Source: Chrysopilus asiliformis
Taxonomy: Eukaryota; Arthropoda; Insecta; Diptera; Rhagionidae
Length of the DNA: 64,000 bases
Reading direction: 5' to 3'
Assembly: GCA_964034945.1 (NCBI GenBank)
Contig: OZ035960.1
Span: 106,549,933 to 106,613,932 of the forward strand
The notes beneath the pieces are model-generated. The model saw only the letters and a list, made by a program, of their open reading frames with translations. It ran no database searches and had not been told where the DNA came from. Made by a program: the position numbers and the translations under genes. The first letter of the stretch is position 1, and every line of letters begins with the position of its first letter. Positions 11,751-24,447 of the stretch are shown here, piece after piece.

Positions 11751-11829
11751 ATTTTTAACCAAAAATTTACCTGTCCTCATATAGAGTACTAGCTTGCATA
11801 CCCATCGTTTCCGGGTTAAGTTTTTTCAA

Positions 11830-12262
11830 ATTTTTTTTATGGTCTGTGTTGGAGCTAAACTTCAGGCCAATCGGCTCGGTAGTTTCTCCGCGAAAGGGTA
11901 ACATAGAGGAAGAGCTAAGTTTCGATATCACTTTACCCCCTCCCCTTACTCCCCCCACCTCTCGGGCTACTTTTTAATGGGTCTATGTTGGGGCTGGACC
12001 CCCGACGAACATCTATGCCAAATTTCAGGCCAATCGGTTCAGTAGTTTCCCCGCGAAAGAGTAACATAGCGCAAAAACTAAGTTTCGAAATGACTTTACC
12101 CCCTCCCCTTACTCCCCCCGCCCCTCGCGCTACTTTTTCGTATGCCTATGTTGGAACCAGAGACACTCATGCCAAATTTCAAGACAATCGGTTCAGCCGT
12201 TTTTGCGTGAAAGAGGAACAGACAGACAGACACCAACTCATTTTTATATATTAGTATGATTT
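11830..12262 (+). repeat. RTE-like 3' end with about 160-bp tandem units
   Basis: Three units carry AATCGGYTCRGTAGTTTC-type text; equivalent positions are about 11871, 12034 and 12188, so the spacing is about 154-163 bp. The last unit ends in GCGTGAAAGAGGAACAGACA and a TATATATTAGTATGAT-like tail. Such tails are usual for RTE-clade LINEs and related SINEs, but no reverse transcriptase is present. The fragment at 50930-51190 has the same style. Confidence 0.6.
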
Positions 12263-15200
12263 GGCGATTGGCACCTGGCAATTGTAGCTTTTCTTAGATT
12301 TTATACGTGTTTTATTTACCCCAGAATTTATTCCAAATTTTACAAAAACCTTGAAAAACATCTCAAAAAACTTTTTCTGACTAGAATGTTCTTTACTAAT
12401 TTTAAAGACGTTTTCACCCTTTCATTCTAAATCACGTAGACTTATTTATTTATGCTTTTCGATCAATTATCTAAACTCTATTAAATATTTTCGTTTCAGC
12501 ATAGATTTTACATTTTATTGCCAACGTATTTTGAGCCAAAGTTACATAATTTTCTCTGGCATGCGATTTCTTGCATGTTTGAACTTCAAGGGTGGAAATT
12601 TGGATCTTCAATCGAGGGTTCACCCATTTGGGGTAGGGTGTGCGGCCAAACAACAAAATCTGTGCAATTGGCTTGGCATGCATTTGCTGGAACATGTACC
12701 GAACCGAACTCAAGGTCTTTCTCCTCTAGAATTCAATGTGAAGGTTCAATCGATTTGCTGTGCATCACCCATAATTTCTGGGACCGGGGCAGAGGTTTAA
12801 AACCGGTCGATGTATCTGTTGTTGTTGTTGCACCTAAAAATACTTTTAGTAGAAAATAATAAAATTTATTTACAAACTTTAAATTCAGTGTTATGATTTT
12901 AAAATTTACGAGTTTATTGAGTGAGATATTTTTTGATGTTGTAAGGAAAACTAATAACGATTTTTCCAGAAAATTAAATCCCTTCGTGTCGTGTTGATAT
13001 TGTTTGAAATGAAAATCTAAATTTATACATTTTTGATGGGAAATTTCCGGAATATATGACTCTCTTCTGTGAAATTCACATTTAGTCAACTCTATCATGT
13101 TTTCTAATCAAAATTATCCCGATTGGATTGAATAAATTATTCGAAATTATTATAGAGTTTAATTTTTTTTCAAATAAGGTGGAACGTCATTACAGGCAAA
13201 GTTCGATTTACGCAATACGAATATTAGAAAAAAAAACTCTTATTTATAAAGAAAAGTTGTAACCAAAAACTTTTTCAAACTCCATTAAATCCGTAAACAT
13301 GTTTTTCCGTTATATTTGTATCTATTACAAGTGCATTTTTTGAATTTTTTGATCATACCCTTACCAGAAAACTGGAGAAGAAGGTTTAACCTGTGGTAAC
13401 TTGCTCTTTGATAGCAATAAGCTCAACTGAAAGTTTCATCCCAATCGGTTTGGTGGTTCTCAAGTTATTGGCGAACAGTTATTGACAAACAGATAGTATA
13501 ATAAATAAATCAAGGAAACTGGTAAGAAAGAAGAGGAACCTTGGTGTGACCCATGGTCCAAAACACGCTCCTTGAAAGTTTCATTCAAATCGGTTCGGTG
13601 GGTTTTGAGTTTTAAGCGAATAAACAAACAGACAAACTGACACACAATGACGGAATAAAACCAAAAGAACATAAACATTTAAACAGAAACAAATAGTTTT
13701 TATTTCAAAACACAAAAAAAATCAAACTGCAAGCAAACTTAATTTATTTTTTGATAATCAGGATCAACTAATTGACATTTTATCCGTTTTTTGGATTTAT
13801 TTATGATTTTTTTCATAAACTTTTATTATTTTTGTCCAAATAGACAAAAATCTTCTAAGAAAGTTTGAAAATTAAATTAACTGGCTTTGAATAATTTGAA
13901 AAAATGGATAGCAAAAATCGAACAAATCGAAAATTATTTTACGTAAATTATTTATTTATAAAGGCAGAGAATTTCGTTATCTCGTTATAATATCGAAATT
14001 ATCTAATGTATTCTTTCAAGCAGTTTTTATCGAAATAGAAGTTATATTACAAAAAGTTGATCTCCGACGTGTGACAGAATTAGAAAAATATATGTACATT
14101 ATTTCAAATTTGTTTGTTTTTCTTAACAAAAAAAATAATTTCAAATTTTTTGCGGAAATTCGTAATAACAAAACTGTCCTGCAAGAAACTTAAACGATGG
14201 GTATATTCAAAGCGTTGCGAGTAATACAAAACCATTCAATTTGAAAAGAAATACCACATTTGTAGTGATTTGATCAGAGTACCTAAAACACACTTGAGCA
14301 CAAATTGTCCAGTATTTAAAAAAGAACTTCAACCCTTTTCTAATATGGAAAAACAAATTAAGAAATCAGAAATGAAACAGAAATATTCGAGATGACTAAT
14401 AAGTCCTAAAAGTTCAAGCACTCAGATGACGAATTGATTAAAGGTCAGAGCGGTTTTCTGATAACTATTGCTCTTATCGATATCGATTTGTAGAAATCAC
14501 TGGATAATAAAACTGTGGCCTGAGCTGTGACAATTTAAAAATGTTCTATTGAACATTTTTGGATAAAATGGTTTTTGCCCTTAATATCTTATTATTTGAA
14601 GTTTGAACTACTAATTCTAAACTATTATCGCCAATTTCCTTATTTATATAGCGGTTGTTGTAAATACAAACTAAATGGTAAAAGTTTTGTTATGATTTTA
14701 TTTTGTGGTGAAACATTTATTTACCAGGAAGTTTTATTCACACATTCTATAATTTTGAATTAGGACTTTTAAGTTAAGATGTAACAATATCTGGTGTTTC
14801 TTTTCAGAATACATGATTTATTATTCTAAAAATTTTAAATTAAAATTTAAAACAAAATTTACAATTTTTTATTTAAATGCTCTGCCCCAACGAGGTACTC
14901 TATTAAGAAAAACACAAAATTACCGCGAATTTTGAAAATTTTCGATAGTGTAATAAATGTTTGCCAAAATACTTTCAATTTATTACCATTTCAACAAAAA
15001 TCATTTTTTTTAATCGGTCTGAAATTCGTTTTTTTGCAAAAAATACTCAAAAATCGTTACTAAAGAAATTAAAAATTGACAGTTCTTGTTTGAAAAAACT
15101 CAACCGTATGCAGTGTGAATAAGGTTTATTTCGAAACAACCCAGATTTTCCATCCCCTTCGTATTTCGTCCCTGGACTATCATTTTCAAGGCAGCCATTT

Positions 15201-15395
15201 TGCGTTCGATTTGATCTTTTCTTGGCGGAAAAATTACGAAAATCGAGAAACTCTTATCAATTAATCTCGATTTCGAGTTATCATGGGAGTAGTTAGACTG
15301 TTTCCCCGGAGTATCGCTAGTTTTTAGTAAGATTTGACCGTGTGTGACCAGCAAAACAATTTCAGTAGCAAACTTCTTCGGACGAGAGAGAAAAA
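12263..15395. other. Gene-free stretch upstream of the VWC gene
   Basis: At 12480-12860 there is an island of higher GC with overlapping frames of up to 121 codons on both strands and a GTTGTTGTTGTTGCACC run, which I cannot assign. At 13360-13660 there are two LINE-tail-like pieces with ATCGGTTYGGTGG. The last 300 bases probably hold the promoter and 5' leader of the gene starting at 15396. Confidence 0.35.
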
Positions 15396-18300
15396 ATGGC
15401 AGAAAAATTGGGTGAATTTCTTGTGTGTGTTTTGTTGGGCCTAATTGGATACGCAGACGGTAAGATATGGCCTTAAATTATAATTTGTAGCGTAAAAAAT
15501 ACATTTTCAAGTTTGTTTTCGCTTCCAATCGACTGATTTTCATCCTTTTGCAAAATTTCAATGCAGATGTGATTGCAGCTGGTTCCAGTTTTCTGTCCGA
15601 GTGCAGGGACTTCAATGGGAGGACTTACGAAAATGGGATGCACTACTTGCCAGGTCCAGATGTTTGCAAAATCTGCATTTGTGATAATGGGAGTCCGAAG
15701 GGATGCAAAGTGGTGCTCTGCACTCCGCCCAACGACTGTAAATCTTTCCAGGTGGGGAACTCGTGCTGCGAATACATTTGCTTGGATGACACCTTCGCTA
15801 GCAGCGCAGACCGAAGCACCGACTTTGGTATTTGACTGGTGGCCAGTGGCATAACTGCCACTTTGTCGCTGTCGCTGCTGTTCTTTTTGGTAAATCGGCT
15901 GAGGCAGAGGAAAATTAGAGTTAGGGAGAATCGACAGAACAACGAGGATCAGAGGAGCATCGGGAGTATTGGGTAAGTGTAATTGAAATGGCAAACATTA
16001 GATTAAAGGGCGGTAGATGGTGGTTAGAGCCCTATTGTGCTAGGACCATCGTAAGAAATCTTTGATGAGGGGAGAACTTACGAGAAATCAAATGTCTTTT
16101 GAACCTCCACTTCTTTAGTGTTAGTTCGATAGGATTTTCGAAAGTCCCTCTAATAGGCCACAAAGTTTGTCAAGAATCTGAGGACTTGTGAGCAGGATTG
16201 AGATTTTTGTTGAGGCCTTTTTGTGCTTTTCTTGATAAATACATTCAATCAGTCTATCATAGATCGTGTTCCCTCTACTACCCGCTAGAATTTATCAGTT
16301 ATTTTTTTTCTTGCTATTTGTAAACTGTCGTGACATTAATATCGAGGAAATAGCTTCCAATCTTTATCGTACACTTAATTGTAATTGTACTTAATTGCTC
16401 GAAATGTTTCTGCAATCAGACTTTCCACTTTTAGCTTCAGTCTTAACTGCACAAATTCGTCCTTGGCCCCGTCAAATTGAAGTTTCAACAATTCATATCT
16501 GCTACTGTTACACCTTAAGTTGTACGGTTACACCTAAAATTATAAAAACGGTCGACCCACTAAATAGTTAAAGTTTTACATGGATTGCAAACCAAAATGT
16601 TTATTTACTATAAATTTTCTTCCACGGAAGGAGGTTTAGAAGGGTTACTCAACCTTTAAAAAATGTCTCAATTCATTAAATGACCTTAAATTTTTCAGGT
16701 ACATTGGAGGAAATATGGGATACATGGGTGGTGGCTCAATCGGCATCGAATACCCCTACGAAGGCAACAGCAATCACTATCAGCTATGGAAGCCCCCAAA
16801 TGGATATTTTCCGCGTGGCGAAGCGCCACCGCCATACGAAGAAGCCGTGGCTTTAGCTCAAGCCGAGGCCATCAACACTCAATGCACCGTCAGGTAAGAA
16901 AATTTACAAAATTTCGCTACAAATAGCCGTATTTATGAATAAAATCTAGTAAATGTTTCGACTCTCATATAAATTTAGTACTAAAATGCGAGTAAAAGCA
17001 TTTGCTAAATTTTATTTACTCAAACCAATGCAGTATTTTTAAAAAATCGTGTAAATTTTTGACTTTATTTTAATAGTGTCGCAACAACAACTCATCGGAC
17101 ATTGCCAGTCACAATAAATCCATCTGAAAGTATTATAAACGATCCACAATCGAATATCACAACAAGTACTACGAATCTAATCAACATAAATATCAATAGT
17201 GCTGGAAATATTACGGCATTAGCAACCGGAGAAAATCATGCATCGCCATATAGGTAATTTCAAAACTGTGTACTGGTCCCACATAGAGACGATTTAAAAT
17301 TCTTGATTAATATTGCATGATTAATAATCGCAAATTATTTCTATGAAAATATTTAAAAAAAATTTCCTTTCACACATTAAAGTTGCGGCACACCATCATC
17401 AAATCAGCCGCGCTCCACCCAAACTCACTCAAACTGTTCGTCCTCCTCGTCGAGTAGCATAGGAGAATCATCGAATTTTTCCCGAAACAACACGAGCTCG
17501 GTTTGCATTCAATCGACTCAGCCGATCGCATTGCTATCTCAGAACAGCAACATTCAAATGTCATGCAATCAACAAATGTACACCACGTCCCAGCATCAAG
17601 CGATGGCCCAGCAGGTGAACAACGCAATTCCCCTGGTCGAGTGCACCTACCGAAACTGCACTCTAAACACGCAAAGCGCTAACATCAATCGATTATCAAA
17701 GGACTCCCACGTTGGTATTCAACAGTGCAACGTGGGCAATTATCCTCCGAATATGTTGACCAGCGGAAGCGGCAATTGCGGCATGGAGAACGAGATGAAC
17801 GCGATGAACGAAAACCAAAGAGAAATGAATAGAAATTCAATTCTACCACCGCCACTCTTCGATGAGGGTGGAGAAATGCGTCGCGAGGTAAATGGCACGG
17901 AGATAATGAAAACTCCGTCATCTTCGCGTCGCTATCATCGTACGATACCGCGTCATTTCACTGCTGTCGATCCATTGATATCAAATATGGATATGTCAGC
18001 GACCGATAATCAAAAATCTGCCAATCAGGCGAATAGCAATCCGTCTGCCATCAGTTCCGAGCACGCATTGATCGCCGCCTCGTCATCGTCCACATCAGCG
18101 TCGTCGTCGTCAACGTCATCATCGAATAAGAAACCAATGTGCCAATGTCCAATACAGCATGTCCCAATGTCATACATGGGCTCGAATCATTTCACAGCAT
18201 CACACAATACCAACAATGTATTCCTCTCGTCACTATCGACAAAGCTAACCGGTCAAAAGTCGAATTTGGTATCCAAATCGACATCGTTTTCAGCGTCATC

Positions 18301-20163
18301 CGGCAAAATTCAGACGATCTCCTCCAAGCATAATCTACCGCCGAATGTCAGCCATGGCGATGGTATTTCAATTGTGAAATCTGACCAACATTCGAATAGT
18401 ATTAGTAGTGGAACACTGCGACGATCTTCCAATCATCATCAGTCGAGCTCTTCGTCGTACGGCAGCCATCATAGTAACCATAATAAAATCGCAACCATAT
18501 CAAAACATGTCGTCGAATTGCGACACGATGCCCATCCCACCGCCAGCGTAACCGCTGCCACAGCCACTGGCAATCAGAGTCACGTGCATTCGATTTTAAA
18601 GACTCCCAATCTGAGAGAGAAGACCCACTCGAGCCACGCAAATACCGTTGGCGGTTCACACAATTCCCACCTCATGCTGAAGTCATCGGCAGCCGGAAAT
18701 GACGGTTTCAATCCGCCATTCCCGATTCAATTTATCGATGGCATGTCGAAAGCGACTACGAATGCGTTGGTAGCCGATAATTCGGGCGAGAATCCCGCCC
18801 TACCGCCGAAAATGTACAAAACCAGTCACAGTCTGAAGCATCAACAGCAGCACAGCCACCATCAGCAGCAGCAGCAGTCGCACCAGCAGCAACAACAGCA
18901 GAATCACGGCTCGAATCCGATATTTGTTTCGAAAATCCATACAATATCAAAGCCAATCGATGCCCAACCGATACCGCCTCGAACGTCTTCTAGCCATCGC
19001 GGTGGTAACACTTGTGGTCCTGGCTATCTCGGCCACCAACATCAGGCGCAGACGGCCGCCGGTCAGTCACAATCGCAGCATCATTTCTCCATAAATACGT
19101 ACACAAAGTCACTGCCACGCAAGGAGGAAAAGATCGTCGCACACTCCTTGACACTGCCGTCGTCCGGTCATCTGAGCTCCGAGAAATCACAGAGTCTGGG
19201 CAAAATCAACACCAGCACGTATTACCCAATCCAGAATGGACACGCAACGTATACGCTGCCGAAACAGGCTCACGGCAAGGTTTCTCTGAACAGCACAATT
19301 GCGAGTGTCGTCAGCAAAGTACCATCGGTGATCAGCATTCCCTCACCGTCGGTCTGCGAGGTCAACAACATACACGCATCAATGAATTCACCTGCTATGC
19401 AGCCAACACTATCATCGACAACAAACACGAATAGCTCTAGTCAACAGTATTTCAGTTCAAGTAGCAATAATAGCAAATCTGGCCACGGTAATCACAATAA
19501 CAACAGCATGTCGAATGTCATCTCCACACCCATAACCAAATCATCTTCAACGCTCTCGGCTAGTAGTGGATGTGGCACTATCGCCGCTCCGTCGCATTCC
19601 AATGAATCCAGCAATGCTGCCATAAAATCAACAACGCTGCCAAAAACGAAAAACTCGAATTCAAGTGCCGCTTATGCGGCAGCAGCCCAATCGTCCCAAT
19701 CGACGGGGGTTGCGAGCGGCACTTTGACACTGCCGAGCTCCAGCAGCAAGGCCGATGAGAAGCCGCTACCCGTTTGTACAACGTCGAAGAATTGCTCCAA
19801 TCCCAAGGAGCATTTCTTGCCGAATGACACGAGTTTGGATGATGATTATTTAAGTGAGTGTGAAAATTGTAAAACTGCGCATAGTTCACGGTATTATCTG
19901 GAGGAGGAAATCGAGGAGGCACCACAGGAGACTATGACTTTGCAGAGGAAAATGGATGACAAAGAAGAGGAGCCACCGTATTATCGGACTTCTTTGACGT
20001 TACCAACGAATACTAAGAAAAATTCGTAAGTAGAAATTGTGTTTGTTTGTAATACGCCCCGATTCTGATATAAATATTTTCCAGAACAATGAAAAACAAT
20101 AGGGAAACATGGTTCTCGTCTATCCCCGCCAGTTCATCGTCAGACGAAGAAGCGAATGAATGA
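15396..20163 (+). CDS. VWC-domain type I membrane protein with long Ser/Gln-rich tail; in-frame TGA
   Basis: Six exons join in one frame: 15396-15459, 15567-15972, 16699-16893, 17077-17253, 17383-20025, 20085-20163 (1187 codons before the final TGA). Residues 1-22 form a signal peptide. Residues 34-93 hold ten Cys in the order of a von Willebrand factor type C domain. A hydrophobic segment at 112-130 is followed by an Arg/Lys-rich stop-transfer. A PPPY motif lies at 200-203 and PPYY near the C-terminus; these could bind WW-domain ubiquitin ligases. The tail is Ser/Asn/Gln/His-rich with a polyQ block and repeated LTLP/TLP motifs. Codon 111 (15833-15835) is TGA, so strict translation yields 110 secreted residues. 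The layout is reminiscent of DGCR2/IDD-like proteins, but I am not certain of the orthology. Readthrough, an assembly error or a null allele could each explain the stop. Confidence 0.85.
15833..15862 (+). promoter_or_regulatory. Candidate stop-codon readthrough element
   Basis: The in-frame TGA (15833-15835) is followed by CTG. A perfect 7-bp hairpin, AGTGGCA-TAAC-TGCCACT, occupies 15845-15862, starting nine bases after the stop. TGA followed by C, with a downstream stem, is the usual make-up of leaky stops in insects. The frame before and after is the same exon and continues through every later splice junction. Confidence 0.5.
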
Positions 20164-20898
20164 GATTTAAGTAACCTTCTCTAAGGAAATCTATTTCTTT
20201 TTGAGAACTTCCCAAAAAATCACTAATATTAATATTATTAGTAGACAGTCAAAAGAAATTAAATAAAATACAAAATACTGAACCAAAAAAAAAAATCTCA
20301 AAGATATTAACCAATCAAAAAAAATGAAATGAAAACAAAATTATGATAGGAAATCTAAGAAAATTAATTTAAATTCACATAAAAGCAAAACCAAAAAAAA
20401 AAAGAAATGTGCAAAAAAACCAAACAAAATACACATGAAAATTTATGCTAATTGATATTAGATAAAAACAATTTAAGTATGTATTAACCACCAGTTGAAC
20501 AACATTTAATATTTATATGTTACGCGTTCACAAAATGTTTATTCATACAATTAAGTAATGAAAAAAAAGAAAACAGTAACAAATTTTTTATTAGTCTTAA
20601 TAAATTGTAGGATTTTAAGTAGGACGAAAAAGTTCAAAGAAGAAAATCGCAACGTCCCACGATATCGGATTCGTGGTGGGTTTTGTTCAAGAGGCAGGCA
20701 TTTCAAAAACTCTTTTTGGTTAAGTTTTCCATTAAAATAAGTTGTATATAAATTAGGCATTTCTTTTTTTTCTATTTTTTGTAATAAGTTATTAGTTTTT
20801 TAAGGCATTTTTATGTTTTTGTTTTTAAATAACAAAGTTTTATCAATTGTAAAAAATTGTGCAAGAGTTTCTTAAAGTTTTAACAAATTTGGGCCTTA
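20164..20898 (+). other. 3' untranslated region of the VWC gene (probable)
   Basis: AT-rich sequence follows the terminal TGA. AATAAA at 20262-20267 is the first candidate polyadenylation signal; AATAAA-like sequences recur further down. No other gene is seen before the MITE at 20899. Confidence 0.45.
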
Positions 20899-21267
20899 CC
20901 CCTGGGGCCCAATGAACGCAACGCTGTGAGCAACATTTCATTTCAGCGGCAGAGCCCATTGGCATCTCGTGAAGTAGTACAAATGACATAATACAAAGTT
21001 TTTTGATGATTTTGAAGCGATCATTTGCTTTGTTGGTCTTTATCTTTGTGATTTGTATGTTATGGGAATCACTAAAAATAACGACATTTCCCTAACCTCA
21101 CTTTATGAACTGTCAACGCAGAATTGCTGCGGCAAAGTTAGAAGTATGCAAACTTGCGTTGTAGGTGCGTTCTCTGCATTCACTGTGCTCACTTCAAATG
21201 ATTTCTATGGAACAAACTTGTAAGTGACAGTTTGTGCGTTCGCGTTGCGTTCATTGGGTTCCAGGGG
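20899..21267. mobile_element. 369-bp MITE with TTA target (Harbinger-like)
   Basis: The inverted ends read CCCCTGG followed two bases later by CCCAATGAACGCAACGC. TTA flanks both sides (20896-20898 and 21268-21270). The 3-bp TWA duplication points to PIF/Harbinger. There is no coding frame. Confidence 0.85.
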
Positions 21268-22402
21268 TTAGCATGTGCATCTTCTTAAAGGCCTGTGTAC
21301 ACGGTAGAGAAAATAGGCGACTGCGCTGAAAAAAAAATCTCCTTTACCAAACCCATTTACAAGAAACGGGACTTCTATGAGAATTTCTCTCATCCAAAGT
21401 TACACGAGAGAAAATTTCTGTAAAACTCTAGATAAGACTCTACCAAGTGTTCACATGATTGATGATATTTTTTATAGTTTCCAAAAAAAAACAAGTATTT
21501 GCGTTCGGTTGTACCTAAAAAAAAAGTTGTGGGCTTGTGTTTCCAATTCTACTCATCGTAAAGACATGCGATAAGTTGCATTACGTTTCCTGTAAAAATA
21601 TGTGTGACCTTTTGAGGATTTCCCCCCTCGGGGGTTGTGGGGAAGAGGGAAACGAGAAAACGCTATTAAAAAAGAGCTGGTGGACCGGTTTGCTTCAAAT
21701 TTTTCGAATTTTCGGTATTTATTAATGTTAGGGACTCGAATTTAAACAAAAATAGTTGAGAAAAACGAAAAATTGCTATAAAATAAACACCGGCAGATCA
21801 ATTTGCTTCGAAGATTTTACTATAAGATAATTGTCGCAGCAGTTGTGACCTTGCTATGTCAAGTATAGAGCCAAAAAAGCTACCGTAGCAGTCGTATCTT
21901 TTGTTCTCAAAAATCACAAAAAATTGTAAAGCTTTAGAAGAATTGAAAAGACTAAAAAGCTCCTAAAAAATGTGAAAATAAAAACAAATTGTTTCAAAAA
22001 TCCTCTGAAAAGTATGAAATAACTCTTTATTCATACTCCAACCATTCATGTCGTGTTTGATTTTGAAGCCATAGCACCCAAAAATAGATGTGAACATGAT
22101 AAAGAGTTTGTTCAACAAGTCTCTGGCCTACGAACTTTCAAAGTCAAATCGAGGAGTTTGATATCTGACAGGCTCTCTCGTCCCAGCCATTTCAATTCCA
22201 AATCGGGAAGTTTGATATCGTAGATAACAGATACGACATAAATGGCTGGAGTATGAAAAACGAAGGCGTTAACCATGAAAATTGCACCCAAATGACAATA
22301 AAAGTTGTACAATCAGACTTACAAATGGCTACTACATATACAAATTCCTATTTATTGGTGAAAACTGCATTAAAAACCTTTTTTTAACGCATTTTCACCA
22401 AT

Positions 22403-22445
22403 GAATGCAGTTTTCACCAATAAATGCAGTTTTCACCAATAAATA
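22403..22445 (+). repeat. Short direct repeat
   Basis: AATGCAGTTTTCACCAATAA occurs twice in tandem, and the reverse complement of its core (TTGGTGAAAACTGCATT) lies 60 bp upstream near 22357, so the region can also fold back. Confidence 0.6.
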
Positions 22446-22690
22446 GTCGTCCAGACGATAGCAGAAAGGGTGGGAGAGCTGTAAAAGGACAATGGCAGTG
22501 GAAGAGTTAAACAAACAAACGATTGCTAAATAAAATCCCTGCCTATTGGCCAAATCCGCTTCGAAATCGTTTCCATAGTTCAAGAGATAGCAGGTGAGGG
22601 GGCTAGGGGAAAGGGAAACTAATATAGTGAACTATCAAATGGTTGTTAGAAGGATTTTCCACCTACTGTCGATAGCCGCATTGAAATCGG

Positions 22691-22923
22691 GGCTGGAATC
22701 ATGTATTCCGACGCTTCTCTGTCTTTCTGTCTTCGACGCAGCTTTCAACTCTTAGCATCGCCTTGTCAGCAGCTTCAAATTTCCTGGAGCGACAGTCAGA
22801 ATCACGTTTCGATTCATAGTGACGGTTCCGCGAAATTTCAAGCTGTAGATATGGCGAAGTCAAGAGTCAAAAGCTGCGTCGAAGTCGAAAGACAGAGACG
22901 CGTCGAGATACAGGATTCCAGCC
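22691..22923. mobile_element. Imperfect foldback element
   Basis: The ends share GGCTGGAATC, then GTAT-CGACGC, CTCTGTCTTTC and GACGCAGCTTT blocks in inverted order. CGG is present at both borders, but this is too short to prove a duplication. The element is GC-richer than its surroundings and has no coding frame. Confidence 0.6.
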
Positions 22924-24198
22924 CGGGGTGAATGAAAGTAAACCATCCTGAGCTGTGCTTCGACATTAAAGGGTCTTCCTCTAAGCTCTGGCTAGAACTA
23001 TAAAAAAAATCCAATTTATCACTGATATATAAAAACATTTCTTTGGGTAATAAAAGTCAGAATGGTTTGGGTAATCAAATTTAACTATGCTTTGAACAAT
23101 TTTTACATATTGCAGTAAACTTCTTTGCGACCAGCATACATACGGCTTATATAATGTGTCAGAAGTTTACGTTTAAAAACACACTTCACCAAAATCTAAC
23201 GTCAATGACGTCTTGTAAATTTGAAGAAAAAAACTGTTCTCAAAACTTCCAAATTTGATATTAGGATCTTCTTTTAATTGATAACCATATTTTAAATAGT
23301 TTTGATTTATTTTACTTGCCAATTTTTGTTTCAAATTTGATTCTTCTGTATTCTCATAGATTTCAAAGTGATGGCAAAATTAAATTTCGAAAGAAATCAA
23401 ATTTGTTATTAACAGTTTAAAATGCCAATCGTACAAAACAATTTAGCAATATGTAGTAAGAAAGATAAATTAATTTCAGTAAGAGTTTAAACAGAAATAA
23501 TGTATTAAAATTAAAAATTAATTAAAATTAAACAAAAACCATAAACATGCTAAGATAAATGTAAAATTTAACATATAAAATGATAAATATATTAAAAAAT
23601 ATATATATATAGAATGGAATAAATGCAAAGAAGTAAAAATTCTCTATATTAGGCACAAAATTTAAATTTTAATTTTGCAAAACCAAAAATTTAAATTTAA
23701 AAAAAAAACTATTTGTAAATATGTCTTCGAATTATGGAAATATTATTTTGAAAAAAATACATTTTAGTATTTATTGAAATTTAAAAGAAAAACCAAACAA
23801 AAAAGTAAATGTGAGAAAAACTATTATTTAATGTAAAAGAATCTCTAAAAAAAATATCTTACTTTTTATCGCATATGTCAGTAATACAAAACAAAATATT
23901 TAAAAAATTGATGATAATTATATGAAAAATATGCATATTTAAACGTAATATATTATATTAAAATAAAATAAACTGTAAAACAGTAAACAGTATTAATGAG
24001 TGTTCAAATTAAATATTTAACAAAAATATAAACTATGAAATTAATAAATGCTAAGAAATCCGGCAAAAAGCTTTTCATTTTTATTTAGGGATTTTGTTAG
24101 CTCGACAAGCTCTTGGCTAAAAATACTTCAGAATACGGAGAAAAGATGCGTTTTAGTGCCAGAGATTTTGAAAATATAGTAAAATTCTCCACTCTTCT

Positions 24199-24256
24199 CT
24201 AGTTAGTGTTAATGCAAAGAACACTAAAGGAAATTATTTGCATTAACGCTAACTAG
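24199..24256. repeat. 20-bp-stem hairpin
   Basis: CTAGTTAGTGTTAATGCAAA pairs with its complement downstream with one G:T-type mismatch and an 18-base loop. It may be the ends of a decayed MITE. Confidence 0.6.
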
Positions 24257-24447
24257 ATTGGAATTCCTTCAGTGATGACACATTACCTAAAAATGACTAA
24301 TATCGATGGAACCAAAGGATTTCTTTGTAAACCTGGTTTGTTTATCCTATTATCCCGCGTGTTTATTCATTGAAAGGGATCCAAAATGTGCTTCTTATAC
24401 AAAAACATAACAAAAGCTATAATTGCCAATCTGGCAATCATTGGAGA

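Larger units (their letters stand above)
21271..24400. other. Gene-free AT-rich stretch
   Basis: No gene was found. It contains a short direct repeat AATGCAGTTTTCACCAATAA (22403-22445), a foldback element (22691-22923) and a hairpin (24199-24256). From 23500 to 24060 the sequence is almost pure A/T. Confidence 0.4.

Noticed and set aside
12471..12859. Overlapping frames up to 113 codons in a GC-richer island
   Set aside because: Both strands are open, no recognised domain, and no splice structure could be built.
15573..15854. 93-codon frame overlapping VWC exon 2
   Set aside because: Out of frame with the cysteine-rich domain; a shadow of the real exon.
22691..22923. CGG as a true target duplication of the foldback element
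   Set aside because: Three GC bases at borders that are themselves G/C-rich can match by chance; no empty site is available.
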